Positions 9,407 to 17,985 of a stretch of 64,000 bases of DNA are shown in pieces. The stretch is from Arthrobacter sp. D5-1 (GTDB lineage Bacteria > Actinomycetota > Actinomycetes > Actinomycetales > Micrococcaceae): assembly GCF_017357425.1 (NCBI RefSeq), contig NZ_CP014571.1:2046001-2110000 (forward strand), in the 5' to 3' direction. The notes below the pieces were generated by a model. It did not search any database, was not told the DNA's origin, and was given only the letters and a program-made list of their open reading frames with translations. Within the stretch, counting starts at the first letter, position 1; each line of letters starts with the position of its first letter. A program made the translations under genes and the position numbers.

Positions 9407-10747
9407 TCAGTCTCCGCGAGCTCCAAAGACAATCTCGTCCCAGCTGGGAATGCTGGACCGCTTTGGCCGTGACGGTTGGCGTTCTGCGGGGGCATCGGGG
9501 TCCTTGCGGCCCGCGGAGTCCCCGGGGTTCTTGGAATCATCAGCAAGGGTTTCGATGTCCCGATGATCTTCAGGAGATTCCTCCCGCGGAGAGTCCGTGT
9601 TTCGGACAGTGCTGTTGCCACCCAGGAGTTCGTCAAGCCCGGCAGGTTTGCGCCCTGTGAGTGAAGTGACGGGTCGCAGCGGGCCGGCTACCACCGTGAT
9701 CTCCCGCGTTTCCGTGCTGACGCCGTGGTGCAGCTTCAGGGAATCGTCTTCATCTTCGTCGTGGGGTTCAAAGTGCCGCGGAGCCAGGCTCAGCCGCGAG
9801 AGCATGGAAGGGCGCCCGTCTTTACGTGCAGGTTCCTCCGCGACGGCCGGAGCCGGTTCGGGATCTGCAGCGTCGTTTTCTTCGAGGTCTTCGTGCTCGC
9901 TTCCGGGCCGCGGGTGGGCTGCGGGAACGTTGCTCAGCAGCACCGCCAAGGCGTCGTCTCCGTCTTCGTCCACGCCCAGGCGCTGACCCCGCCGCGAACG
10001 CAGCATTTCCAGGAGGCTGTCCGATTCCTTGGCGGACGCGCGGGCGGCTGTCTCAGCATCGGTTTCGAAATCGAAAGGCCGGTCCGAGACGGCAGCGAGC
10101 CTGCGCGCCGGGACGGGTCCATCCAGTGGCTCCAGCTCGCTGAGTTGTTGGGCCCAGCGGTTGGCGTTCTGAAAGGACTTGCGCTGCGGGCTGAAGGTCC
10201 ACATGGCAGGAGGTTCCTCACCGATGCTGCCGTGGGTGCCCGGTACCGTTTCGAAGCGTGCGACGACGGTCCAGGAACCGTCCGTACGGCGCCACGAGTC
10301 CCATTCCACCGTGGCCGAATCGATGCCGTGGGCAGCGAGCCTGTGGTCTACCATTTCACCCAGCGTGGCCGGGTTGTCGCCGAAGGCCGAACGGTAGGCG
10401 TCGTGCCCGGGGGCAGGGGCAGCAACCTCAATGTTGCGTGCCTGCCTGGCTACGTACTCACGCTCTGCGAGGACAGGGCCTTCGTAGCGTTGGACGTTGG
10501 CGAGGGGCAGCCCGGACAGCTCGGCCACTTCGGCCGCGGTGGCCCCACTGCGGATCCTGGATTGGATGTCGCGCGGGGACATGGCAATGGCTGTGTTGGC
10601 GGCGCGGGCCGCCACTTGGGCAGGGGTCCGGCTCGCCGCTGACCTCAAGGCCTCGTCGATCGGAAGCTGGAACATCGCACCGCCGGGGCCGCTCAAAAGC
10701 AGATGCCCGCCGTCGTCGTGGACGCCTACCAGTCGTAGATCCTGCAT
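9407..10747 (-). CDS. sepH: Septation protein SepH (DUF3071)
   Basis: 446 aa. The N-terminal DUF3071 region starts MQDLRLVGVHDDG and contains a helix-turn-helix (SPRDIQSRIRSGATAAEVAELSG, about res 80-105, then LPLANVQRYEGPVLAEREYV). A long acidic, low-complexity linker leads to the short conserved C-terminal tail RSSIPSWDEIVFGARG. SepH binds FtsZ and promotes its assembly in Streptomyces and mycobacteria. The ATG at 10747 has a GGAGGG ribosome site 4 nt upstream. The open frame further upstream lacks family similarity. Divergent from DUF4193 across 294 nt. Confidence 0.92.
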   Translation of the reverse strand: MQDLRLVGVHDDGGHLLLSGPGGAMFQLPIDEALRSAASRTPAQVAARAANTAIAMSPRDIQSRIRSGATAAEVAELSGLPLANVQRYEGPVLAEREYVARQARNIEVAAPAPGHDAYRSAFGDNPATLGEMVDHRLAAHGIDSATVEWDSWRRTDGSWTVVARFETVPGTHGSIGEEPPAMWTFSPQRKSFQNANRWAQQLSELEPLDGPVPARRLAAVSDRPFDFETDAETAARASAKESDSLLEMLRSRRGQRLGVDEDGDDALAVLLSNVPAAHPRPGSEHEDLEENDAADPEPAPAVAEEPARKDGRPSMLSRLSLAPRHFEPHDEDEDDSLKLHHGVSTETREITVVAGPLRPVTSLTGRKPAGLDELLGGNSTVRNTDSPREESPEDHRDIETLADDSKNPGDSAGRKDPDAPAERQPSRPKRSSIPSWDEIVFGARGD

Positions 10748-11041
10748 AACACCCTCCACCACATGGCATAACTGACATTCGAAACTCTGCCACCCGCCGG
10801 GGTCTTTTCCTACTAGGAGGGAGGGCGTGCCGTGATATTCCGGTGAAACCGGCCCTGCGAGGAGTTCTTTCGGTGCTTTTTGGCAACGATTGGGGGCTAT
10901 GGACATTCGTGGGCGGGAAGAGGACAATCTGGCCGATACCGGGCACAAATCCGAGGCGTGCAGCGTTGCATCCTTACCCCGGTGGCGATGGCCGCCGGAC
11001 CGGCGAGAACCCACTGCAGACAGGGAGGACTAGGAAGGACC

Positions 11042-11341
11042 ATGGCCACCGATTACGATGCCCCTCGAAAGACCGAGGAAGACGTCAGCGAGGATTCCCT
11101 GGAAGAACTCAAGACGCACCAGTCGGGGAAGCAATCTTCCGCCGTGGACGTCGATGAGTCGGACCTTGCCGACGGCTTCGAGTTGCCCGGTGCTGATTTG
11201 TCCGGCGAAGAACTCCTGATCCAGGTCATGCCACCCCAACCGGACGAGTTCACCTGCTTCAATTGCTTCCTGGTGAAGCACAAGTCCCAAATCGCCACCG
11301 AGCGTGGCGGACATTTGTACTGCACGGAGTGCGAAGGATAG
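11042..11341 (+). CDS. DUF4193 family zinc-ribbon protein
   Basis: 99 aa. The acidic N-terminal two thirds (EEDVSEDSLEELKTHQ, then VDVDESDLADGFELPGADLSGEEL) is followed by a C-terminal zinc ribbon with CFNC and, 22 residues on, CTEC. This is the actinobacterial DUF4193 family (Rv2699c-like). Its role is not established; an acidic tail plus a zinc ribbon suggests binding to a nucleic-acid machine, which is inference. The ATG was chosen because a good ribosome site (aggaagga) precedes it. A hairpin follows the stop. Confidence 0.9.
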   Translation: MATDYDAPRKTEEDVSEDSLEELKTHQSGKQSSAVDVDESDLADGFELPGADLSGEELLIQVMPPQPDEFTCFNCFLVKHKSQIATERGGHLYCTECEG

Positions 11342-11363
11342 GAACACCAGCGTTCCCAGGGTT

Positions 11364-11390
11364 CCCGCAGGGACTTGTCAGTCCCGCGGG
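11364..11390. terminator. Bidirectional hairpin terminator
   Basis: 11-bp GC-rich stem (11364-11375 with 11380-11390) with one bulged A and a TGTC loop. It sits between the convergent DUF4193 and DUF3093 genes and covers the last codons of DUF3093. Confidence 0.55.
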
Positions 11391-11875
11391 GTGGTGAGCG
11401 CCGAGACCAGTTCGTCAGGCCGGCGGGAAGAGGCGAGCCAGTACGGAGTCCGGTCCGCGGGGTCGGTGATCTCAATCTTGACCACGGGGTCGATCCAGCC
11501 ACGGAAGCACATGTAAGCGAGTCCGTTGAGCCGGGGACCCCGCTCGGCGGTGGCTTCGCCTTTGGTGAAGGCCTGGACGGATCCCACGAACTTCCGGTCG
11601 ATGCTGGCCCTGCCTACCCGGACCGTGGTGGGAGTGACCGTAATCGTGGGTGTTGAGAGCACCAACATGATGGTCATGATGGCCAGCAGGACCAAAGCCG
11701 CGATGATGCCCGTTGCTGCGCTGATGGGGCCGAACATCAGGATGCCGGCGCCGGACAGGCCCACCACCACAACCCAAATCCACACTGACGGCCACAGTTT
11801 CTCGGTGTAGAGAACCTCCGATGACGTCGGGGTGTTCCGGGCAGGCACGGGGGAGGACTGGTCAGGCGTAGGCAT
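11378..11875 (-). CDS. DUF3093 family membrane protein
   Basis: 165 aa. Two adjacent hydrophobic segments (res ~29-50, VWIWVVVVGLSGAGILMF, and ~53-75, ATGIIAALVLLAIMTIMLVL) form a membrane hairpin. A soluble C-terminal domain with TPTITVTPTTVRVGRASI and the conserved NGLAYMCFRGWIDPVVKIEI stretch follows, as in DUF3093. Function unknown. The family normally sits next to dut and DUF4193, as here. Divergent from dut. Confidence 0.88.
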   Translation of the reverse strand: MPTPDQSSPVPARNTPTSSEVLYTEKLWPSVWIWVVVVGLSGAGILMFGPISAATGIIAALVLLAIMTIMLVLSTPTITVTPTTVRVGRASIDRKFVGSVQAFTKGEATAERGPRLNGLAYMCFRGWIDPVVKIEITDPADRTPYWLASSRRPDELVSALTTPRD

Positions 11876-11964
11876 GCCTCCAGCTTATCCGGCCCTGCGC
11901 TGGTGCTGCGTCCACCCTCAAAGGCAGCGGCCGGCAGGCCGGGTGCGCAGGTTCCTGCTCCCAG

Positions 11965-11970
11965 TAGAAT
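11965..11970 (+). promoter_or_regulatory. -10 hexamer TAGAAT of a leaderless dut promoter
   Basis: TAGAAT ends 8 nt before the GTG start of dut, and no Shine-Dalgarno lies in between, so transcription probably starts at the start codon. Confidence 0.55.
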
Positions 11971-11978
11971 GGACCACT

Positions 11979-12530
11979 GTGAGCAATGAGACGGCAGTAT
12001 TCAGCACAGACACCGCCCCCGGAACCGCCAACGGCAGTGAGACCCCCGCGGCCTACGGAGCCCCCACCTTGGAAGTCCAGCTGAAAATGCTCGACGCCGG
12101 GTTGGAAGCGCCGTCGTACGCGCACCCGGGAGATGCCGGAGCCGACCTCCGGGCCCGCGAGGACGTACACCTCGCCCCCGGTGAGCGGAAACTTGTTCCC
12201 ACGGGCGTTTCGATAGCGCTGCCGAATGGTTTCGTGGCTCTTATCCACCCGCGGTCGGGGCTCGCCACCAAGCATGGGCTGACCGTCGTCAATGCTCCAG
12301 GCACTGTTGACGCAGGCTACCGGGGCGAGATCGCGGTGACGCTCCTGAATACCGATCAAGACCACGCCATCGACCTCAAGCGCGGCGATAGAATTGCACA
12401 AATGGTGATACAGCGCGTTGAGTACGCGCGGTTCGTGGCTGTAGACCAGCTGTCCGATTCCGTTCGTGGAACCGGCGGCTTCGGTTCCACAGGCGGCTTC
12501 AACGCACCGAAGCCCTCAGCAAACCACTGA
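11979..12530 (+). CDS. dut: Deoxyuridine 5'-triphosphate nucleotidohydrolase
   Basis: 183 aa from a GTG start. All five trimeric dUTPase motifs are present in order: PGDAGADLRA, HPRSGLATKHG, the substrate-Tyr motif APGTVDAGYRGEI, RIAQMVIQ, and the flexible P-loop-like C-terminal RGTGGFGSTGG. It converts dUTP to dUMP and pyrophosphate, which keeps uracil out of DNA and supplies thymidylate. About 30 N-terminal residues precede the catalytic core, longer than mycobacterial Dut. The start at 11979 is supported by the -10 hexamer directly upstream. Confidence 0.95.
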   Translation: MSNETAVFSTDTAPGTANGSETPAAYGAPTLEVQLKMLDAGLEAPSYAHPGDAGADLRAREDVHLAPGERKLVPTGVSIALPNGFVALIHPRSGLATKHGLTVVNAPGTVDAGYRGEIAVTLLNTDQDHAIDLKRGDRIAQMVIQRVEYARFVAVDQLSDSVRGTGGFGSTGGFNAPKPSANH

Positions 12531-12627
12531 CCTCGCTGCGTCGGAGGCATCGCCTTGGCGTGGTTTTACATGGTTTAACGTGGGTGCGGTTTACTTGGGG
12601 ATAGACCACTACTAAGGAGAAAACCCA

Positions 12628-13371
12628 ATGCTTTTTGGGCGCGGCAAGAAGTCCAAGGACGAGCGGTCGGACACCGCCGGCACTGTCGAGGAATCCGGTG
12701 CTGAGGCACAAAGTCCTCAATCGGGCCAGCTTGGCACCCCCGGTGATTTCCGGCTTGCCAAAGGCCCCTTGGATATAGACGAGATCGAGGACCGTGACGG
12801 TTACGTGGACCTCGGGGCGCTGCTGATCGCTCCAGCCGAAGGTCTCCAGTTGAGGCTTGAGGTTGAAGAAGCCACCCAGCGTGTGGTGGCCGTGACCATG
12901 GACCTGGACGGTTCCAGCCTGCAGCTTCAGGCGTTTGCGGCTCCACGGTCAGAAGGTTTGTGGGATGAGATCCGGGAACAGATCACCCAGTCCGTGGCCA
13001 GTCAGGGCGGGGAAACCGAAGAGGTTTCCGGAGCCTTTGGTACCGAGCTGGTCGCCAAGTTGCCCGCTGAAGCGGCCGATGGCAGCCGTGGTTTCCGTGC
13101 CGCGCGTTTCATGGGCGTGGACGGTCCGCGCTGGTTCCTCCGCGGCGTCCTTGGCGGGCAGGCTGCCTTGGAGCGGGACGCTGCAGCAGGGCTGGAAGAA
13201 CTTTTCCGCCGGGTAGTGGTGGTGCGCGGCGACAACCCGATGCCTCCCCGCGAATTGCTGCAGCTGCGCCTGCCCAAGGACGCTGCCGTGCCGGGACAGG
13301 CCGGCGCTCCGCAGGCTGCACCGGCCATGGAACAGCCCGAACGAGGGCCGGAGATCACCCAGATTGGCTGA
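12628..13371 (+). CDS. DUF3710 family protein
   Basis: 247 aa, matching the actinobacterial DUF3710 family (Rv2696c-like). The charged N-terminus (GRGKKSKDERSD, then Glu/Ser-rich) is followed by DIDEIEDRDGYVDLGALLIAP, the typical family opening. The core contains RGFRAARFMGVDGPRWFLRGVL and a C-terminal VVVVRGDNPMPPRELLQLRLP. No catalytic motif or membrane segment is visible and the function is unknown. A good ribosome site (aaggag) precedes the ATG. Its end overlaps the OB-fold gene by 8 nt. Confidence 0.88.
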   Translation: MLFGRGKKSKDERSDTAGTVEESGAEAQSPQSGQLGTPGDFRLAKGPLDIDEIEDRDGYVDLGALLIAPAEGLQLRLEVEEATQRVVAVTMDLDGSSLQLQAFAAPRSEGLWDEIREQITQSVASQGGETEEVSGAFGTELVAKLPAEAADGSRGFRAARFMGVDGPRWFLRGVLGGQAALERDAAAGLEELFRRVVVVRGDNPMPPRELLQLRLPKDAAVPGQAGAPQAAPAMEQPERGPEITQIG

Positions 13372-13741
13372 CACTTCGGGCAGAGGAGGAACAGCCGGCC
13401 AGCGTCCCCGGACGCAGGGAGTCCGTGATCTTCCTGCCCGGGGGAGGGCGGTGTGCACCGGCTTCATCGAGTCGGTGACGCATCAGCCGCCCAGCGATCA
13501 GCCATTCTTTTCCGCTGTTGTCGTCGACGCCCTGGGTCCCGGACCACATCACGCCATCAATGCAGGTGGAATCCGGAAGCCCTACGACCGTCTCCGCGTC
13601 ATTTGGCTCGGCAGGACACACGTTCCCGGCATCGAGGCCGGTGTGCAGCTTCGCCTGAACGGCATGGTGACCCAGCTTGACGGTTTGCCGGCCATGTTCA
13701 ATCCACGCTACGAAATACTTTCCCGTCAGGAGCATCTATGA
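13364..13741 (+). CDS. OB-fold nucleic-acid-binding domain protein
   Basis: 125 aa from a TTG start lying inside the end of the DUF3710 gene. The core from residue ~28 (GRAVCTGFIESVTHQP) through DRLRVIWLGRTHVPGIEAGVQLRLNGMV reads as a small five-strand OB fold of the RecG-wedge/tRNA-anticodon type, with the actinobacterial ending NPRYEIL. Members are usually annotated only as OB-fold nucleic-acid-binding proteins; partner and ligand are unknown. Four-base overlap with DUF3159 implies translational coupling. Confidence 0.8.
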   Translation: MADTSGRGGTAGQRPRTQGVRDLPARGRAVCTGFIESVTHQPPSDQPFFSAVVVDALGPGPHHAINAGGIRKPYDRLRVIWLGRTHVPGIEAGVQLRLNGMVTQLDGLPAMFNPRYEILSRQEHL

Positions 13742-14520
13742 CCGTGTCCAATGGATCAGAACCCAAGGACACCGGGGGCGCTGTTCCCGATCAAAGGATG
13801 TCACCGCCGGATGATGCCCTCAAGCCGACGGCAGAAGCCCCCAGCGTGTCCGATCTCGCTGCCGGCTACGCCGAAAAAGCCGGCCTCCACCGGAACAGCG
13901 CTGGGCATGTGGACATGCTGAAGTCCGCAGGTGGATGGCAGGGAATCGCTGAGAGCATTCTTCCGGGACTGGTGTTCCTGGTGGTTTTCACCGTGACCCG
14001 TGATCTGACCCCGGCGTTGGTGGCGGCTTTGGCCGCCGCCGCGGTTTTCACCGTGGTCCGGTTGATCCAACGGCGTCCCCTGACCCAGGCGCTGGCCGGT
14101 GTGGTGGGCGTCGGTATTTCCGCGTGGTTGGCCAATACCACGGGCAAGGCAGAGGACTTCTACGTCCTGGGCTTCTTCACCAATATCGCCTACATCGCCG
14201 CCATGGTGCTCTCCATTGTCCTCAAATGGCCGGTGGCGGGCCTTCTTTTTGGTTTCGTCCGCAATGAGGGCCTCGAGTGGCGGAAGGATCCCGAACGGCT
14301 CAGGGCTTACAAACTGGGAACGTGGATTGTGGTTGCGGTTCTTGCACTGCGCCTTGTGGTGCAGGTGCCGTTGTACTTCATGGGTGAGGCCGGCCTGACA
14401 GCGTTGGCGACCACCAGGCTCCTGATGGGCGCCCCGCTGTACATCCTGGGTCTCTGGGTGGCCTGGCTGCTCACCAAGCCTGCACCTCAGCCGTCGAAGC
14501 CGTCGTCCTCAGAGGACTGA
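13738..14520 (+). CDS. DUF3159 family integral membrane protein
   Basis: 260 aa. About 50 polar N-terminal residues are followed by five or six membrane helices: IAESILPGLVFLVVFTV, LVAALAAAAVFTVVRLI, ALAGVVGVGISAWLAN, FTNIAYIAAMVLSIVLKW, WIVVAVLALRLVVQVPLYFM and LLMGAPLYILGLWVAWLL. This is the DUF3159 family (Rv2693c-like), function unknown. The start codon overlaps the OB-fold stop. Its 3' end overlaps the convergent ceoC end by 34 nt, so the pair share antisense 3' ends. Confidence 0.88.
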   Translation: MTVSNGSEPKDTGGAVPDQRMSPPDDALKPTAEAPSVSDLAAGYAEKAGLHRNSAGHVDMLKSAGGWQGIAESILPGLVFLVVFTVTRDLTPALVAALAAAAVFTVVRLIQRRPLTQALAGVVGVGISAWLANTTGKAEDFYVLGFFTNIAYIAAMVLSIVLKWPVAGLLFGFVRNEGLEWRKDPERLRAYKLGTWIVVAVLALRLVVQVPLYFMGEAGLTALATTRLLMGAPLYILGLWVAWLLTKPAPQPSKPSSSED

Positions 14521-15224
14521 TCCGCGGCCGAAGACGTTTCCCCACGAGGTTCGCCGCCGTCGTCGGAACCTGGCGACAACAGTGACCGGAGGCCGTCTTC
14601 GGCTGCGATGGTGGTGACGAAGAACAGCTCGTCGCCGCCATCCAGGACATCGTCCCGGGTAGGAGTGATCGGCGCTTGGTCGCGAAGGATGGCTACCAGT
14701 GTTGCGTCCTCCGGCCAGTCGATCCCTCCGACCGTGCTGCCGATGACATGGGAGTCATGCGGGACGGTGAATTCGACGATCGAGGCCACACCGGTCTGGA
14801 GCGTCAGGAGGCGGACAATGTCGCCGATTTCCACGGCTTCTTCCACCAATGCCGTCATGAGCTGCGGGGTGTTCACCGCGACGTCGACGCCCCAGGAATC
14901 ATTGAACATCCAGTCATTCTTGGGGTTGTTCACACGGCCCACAGTGCGTCCCACGCCAAACTCGGTCTTGGCCAGCAGGGACACCACAAGGTTGACTTTG
15001 TCGTCGCCCGTGGCTGACACCACGACGTCGGCATCCTCAAGTTTTGCGTCCTGCAGGGTGCTGAGTTCACAGGCGTCTCCCACCAACCAGCGGGCGCCCC
15101 GCAGTCCGCTGCGGCCAATGACCTCGGGCTTGAGGTCGATCAGCAGTATCTGGTGCTTGTGGGCCAGAAGTTCGCGGGCAATGGACGAGCCGACGCTTCC
15201 TGCGCCAACAATGACAACTTTCAC
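14487..15224 (-). CDS. ceoC: Potassium uptake regulatory protein, TrkA/RCK family (CeoC)
   Basis: 245 aa, GTG start. N-terminal NAD-binding Rossmann fold with GAGSVGSSIARELLAHKHQI (res ~7-26) and acidic strand end LLIDLKPEV, then a C-terminal RCK_C/TrkA-C domain from ~145 with DDVLDGGDELFFVTT. An acidic, Ser-rich tail of about 30 residues ends it. Such subunits gate potassium channels or transporters in response to nucleotides. It shares one base with the stop of ceoB. The pair is divergent from a KimA-like transporter, which gives a plausible partner. Confidence 0.87.
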   Translation of the reverse strand: MKVVIVGAGSVGSSIARELLAHKHQILLIDLKPEVIGRSGLRGARWLVGDACELSTLQDAKLEDADVVVSATGDDKVNLVVSLLAKTEFGVGRTVGRVNNPKNDWMFNDSWGVDVAVNTPQLMTALVEEAVEIGDIVRLLTLQTGVASIVEFTVPHDSHVIGSTVGGIDWPEDATLVAILRDQAPITPTRDDVLDGGDELFFVTTIAAEDGLRSLLSPGSDDGGEPRGETSSAADQSSEDDGFDG

Positions 15225-15898
15225 TAAGACTCCTTGGCGGGTGCTTTGGCGAGGATCCGGCTGATCTCGGACGTTCTGTCCAGGCTCAGCATCGCGTGGA
15301 CCGTATCGCCTTCCTGGTAAGCCGTGCCGGCCTGGGGGAGCACGCCCTCACCAAACCGGGTGAGGAAGGCGATGCGGATTCCCGAGGCCGCCTCGATCGA
15401 AGCGAGGCTGTGCCCAATCCAATCCTCGTGCAGCTCCACTTCGGCCAGCACGAGCCGGCCTGAAGGCTCACGGTAGTCTCCGGCCAAATGCTGCTCCGGA
15501 AGAATGCGGCGAAGGACCTGGTCGGCGCTCCAGCGGACGGCTGCCACCGTGGGGATGCCCAGTCGCTGGTAGATTTCGGCGCGGCCGGGATCGTAGATCC
15601 GTGCCACGACGTGGGCAACGTGGAAGGTCTCGCGGGCCACCCGGGTGGCCAGGATGTTCGAGTTGTCGCCACTGGAGACGGCGGCGAAGGCGTAGGCCTC
15701 TTCCACGCCGGCCTGCTTAAGGGTGTCCCGGTCGAAACCCACCCCGGTGACCTTGCGGCCGGTAAAGGTGTTGCGCAACCGGCGGAAGGCCCGCTCGTCC
15801 TGGTCGATGATGGCGACCGAATGGCCGGCATCCTCCAAAGTGTGTGCCAGGGTTGCGCCAACACGGCCGCAACCCATGATCACGAAGTGAGCCACCAT
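15224..15898 (-). CDS. ceoB: Potassium uptake regulatory protein, TrkA/RCK family (CeoB)
   Basis: 224 aa. TrkA-N domain begins VAHFVIMGCGRVGATLAHTL with the GxGxxG nucleotide loop and acidic IIDQDERAF. TrkA-C begins near residue 140 (GRLVLAEVELHEDWIG) and ends in QEGDTVHAMLSLDR. The ATG at 15898 is the family start; the open frame upstream is spurious. With CeoC it forms the two-subunit cytosolic regulator known from mycobacteria. 113 nt separate it from the divergent transporter gene, enough for a shared promoter region. Confidence 0.88.
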   Translation of the reverse strand: MVAHFVIMGCGRVGATLAHTLEDAGHSVAIIDQDERAFRRLRNTFTGRKVTGVGFDRDTLKQAGVEEAYAFAAVSSGDNSNILATRVARETFHVAHVVARIYDPGRAEIYQRLGIPTVAAVRWSADQVLRRILPEQHLAGDYREPSGRLVLAEVELHEDWIGHSLASIEAASGIRIAFLTRFGEGVLPQAGTAYQEGDTVHAMLSLDRTSEISRILAKAPAKES

Positions 15899-16011
15899 GT
15901 CTCCTTTATCTGTGCTGTCCGTCCCGCTCGGTATGACTTTACCGGTGCCGCGTGGCTGCGCCTGCGAACGACCGTCATGACATCGATGGGGATTCAGAGT
16001 AGCTTTGCGGA

Positions 16012-17985
16012 GTGCTGACAATTTTGAATGCTGCGAAGCGGGTGTTGGTGGGCCGGCCAGTCAGGAACGACCGCCTGTCCCACACCTTGTTGCCCAAACG
16101 CATCGCTTTGCCGATCTTCGCCTCGGATGCGCTGTCTTCGGTTGCCTATGCCCCTGACGAAATCCTGCTGACACTCGCCCTGGCCGGAGTCAGCGCAGTG
16201 GCCTTCTCTCCACTTGTCGGCCTCGCGGTCATGGTGGTTTTGCTCACAGTGGTGGCGTCCTACCGGCAAAATGTCCACGCCTATCCATCCGGCGGCGGCG
16301 ACTACGAAATCGCCAGCGTCAACCTGGGCAAGTATGCCGGGCTCACGGTGGCGTCGGCCCTGCTGGTGGACTACGTGCTGACAGTGGCGGTGTCCATGTC
16401 CTCGGCGGCCACCTACCTCACTACGGCCATTCCCTCGCTGCACGGCCAACAGGCACTCATCGCCACCATCGGCGTGGTCATCCTTGCGTTGGTCAACCTC
16501 CGCGGGGTCAGGGAAGCCGGGACGCTCTTCGCTGTCCCCACCTATATCTTCATGGCGTCCATCCTCGGCATGACCGCGGTCGGCATCTTCCAAGCAGCTA
16601 CCGGGACACTGGGTGAGGCACCCTCCGCCAACTTCACCATCGTCCCGGAGCCAGGCTTCGACGAGGGATTGGTGGGCCTTGCCGGAGCTTTCCTGCTGCT
16701 GCGGGCCTTTTCCTCCGGGGCCGCGGCGCTCACAGGTGTTGAGGCCATCAGCAACGGCGTTCCCAATTTCAGGAAACCAAAGAGCAAGAATGCGGCCAGC
16801 ACGCTGCTGCTGTTGGGCGTCATAGCGGCCTCCATGCTGGCCGGAATCCTCTACCTTGCCAACGCCACCAAGGTGCACATTGTCCTGGACCCCGCGCGCG
16901 AGTTCCTGGTGGATGGCAAACCCCTGCCGGAGGGCTACATCCAGACGCCTGCCATCAGCCAGATCGCGGACACCATCTTTGGCTCGGGCTCCATCCTTTT
17001 CTATGTCGTGGTGGCTGCCACGGGTGTGATCCTGGTGTTCGCCTCCAACACCGCCTTCAACGGCTTTCCCGTGCTTGGCTCCATCCTGGCCCAGGACGGT
17101 TACCTTCCCCGCCAGCTCCGAACCAGGGGTGACCGCCTTGCCTTCAGCAACGGCGTTCTCGCCCTGGCGGCCGGCGCACTGGTGCTCATCCTTGCGTTCA
17201 ATGCCGATGTCACCAAGCTGATCCAGCTTTATATTGTGGGTGTCTTCATCTCGTTCACGGCCAGCCAGCTCGGGATGATCCGCCACTGGGGCCGGGAGCT
17301 GAAGCTTGCAAGGGACAAGGCTGTCCGCCGCCGCATCTTCAAGTCGCGAACCATCAACATGCTGGGCTTTGGCATGACCGCATTGGTCCTGGTGATCGTC
17401 TTGATCACCAAGTTCGAGCAAGGTGCCTGGATCGCTTTGCTTGCGATGTTTGTCCTCTTCCTCATCATGTGGAGCATCCGGGCCCACTATGACAATGTGG
17501 CCCGGGAACTGGCCGTTGACGAGGACTCGTCCCCGCGTGCGTTGCCCACCCGTGTCCACGCGGTACTGCTTGTCTCGCACGTACGCAAGCCTGTCCTGAG
17601 GGCACTGGCCTATGCCAGGGCGTCGAGGCCTTCACGCCTTGACGCAATTACCGTGGACATCAATACCGAGGAGACCGAACACACCGTCCGGGATTGGGAG
17701 AAACTGGAAATTCCGGTTCCCCTGACCGTCCTGGCCAGCCCGTACCGCGAGACCGTGACGCCCATCATGGATTACATCAAGAACATGCGCCGTGATTCGC
17801 CGCGGGACTTGATCGTGGTTTACATCCCCGAATATGTCGTGGGCAAATGGTGGGAACAACTGGTCCATAACCAGACAGCACTCAGAATCAAGACGAGGCT
17901 CCACTTTGAACCTGGAGTCATGGTTGCCAGCGTTCCGTGGCAGCTGAAATCCTCCGAAGAAGCAAAGGCACTGCAGGATACCTAA
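16012..17985 (+). CDS. APC-superfamily permease resembling the K+/H+ symporter KimA
   Basis: 657 aa, GTG start, about 12 membrane helices followed by a ~150-residue cytosolic tail (from ~500). From memory of B. subtilis KimA, the motifs line up: SDALSSVAY (Asp39 and Tyr46 here, Asp36 and Tyr43 there), YRQNVHAYPSGGGDYEIAS, LLVDYVLTVAVS, RAFSSGAAALTGVEAISNG, NAASTLLLLG, GDRLAFSNG, and tail blocks HNQTALRIKTRLHF and VASVPW. KimA imports K+ with protons and is inhibited by c-di-AMP in Firmicutes. Generic annotation would say amino-acid permease. Divergent from ceoB/ceoC, which supports potassium. The 3' end abuts the methyltransferase start with no gap. Confidence 0.82.
   Translation: MLTILNAAKRVLVGRPVRNDRLSHTLLPKRIALPIFASDALSSVAYAPDEILLTLALAGVSAVAFSPLVGLAVMVVLLTVVASYRQNVHAYPSGGGDYEIASVNLGKYAGLTVASALLVDYVLTVAVSMSSAATYLTTAIPSLHGQQALIATIGVVILALVNLRGVREAGTLFAVPTYIFMASILGMTAVGIFQAATGTLGEAPSANFTIVPEPGFDEGLVGLAGAFLLLRAFSSGAAALTGVEAISNGVPNFRKPKSKNAASTLLLLGVIAASMLAGILYLANATKVHIVLDPAREFLVDGKPLPEGYIQTPAISQIADTIFGSGSILFYVVVAATGVILVFASNTAFNGFPVLGSILAQDGYLPRQLRTRGDRLAFSNGVLALAAGALVLILAFNADVTKLIQLYIVGVFISFTASQLGMIRHWGRELKLARDKAVRRRIFKSRTINMLGFGMTALVLVIVLITKFEQGAWIALLAMFVLFLIMWSIRAHYDNVARELAVDEDSSPRALPTRVHAVLLVSHVRKPVLRALAYARASRPSRLDAITVDINTEETEHTVRDWEKLEIPVPLTVLASPYRETVTPIMDYIKNMRRDSPRDLIVVYIPEYVVGKWWEQLVHNQTALRIKTRLHFEPGVMVASVPWQLKSSEEAKALQDT

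Noticed and set aside
15899..16011. A c-di-AMP riboswitch in front of the KimA-like gene
   Set aside because: The 113-nt gap is short and none of the conserved ydaO-type blocks could be recognised.
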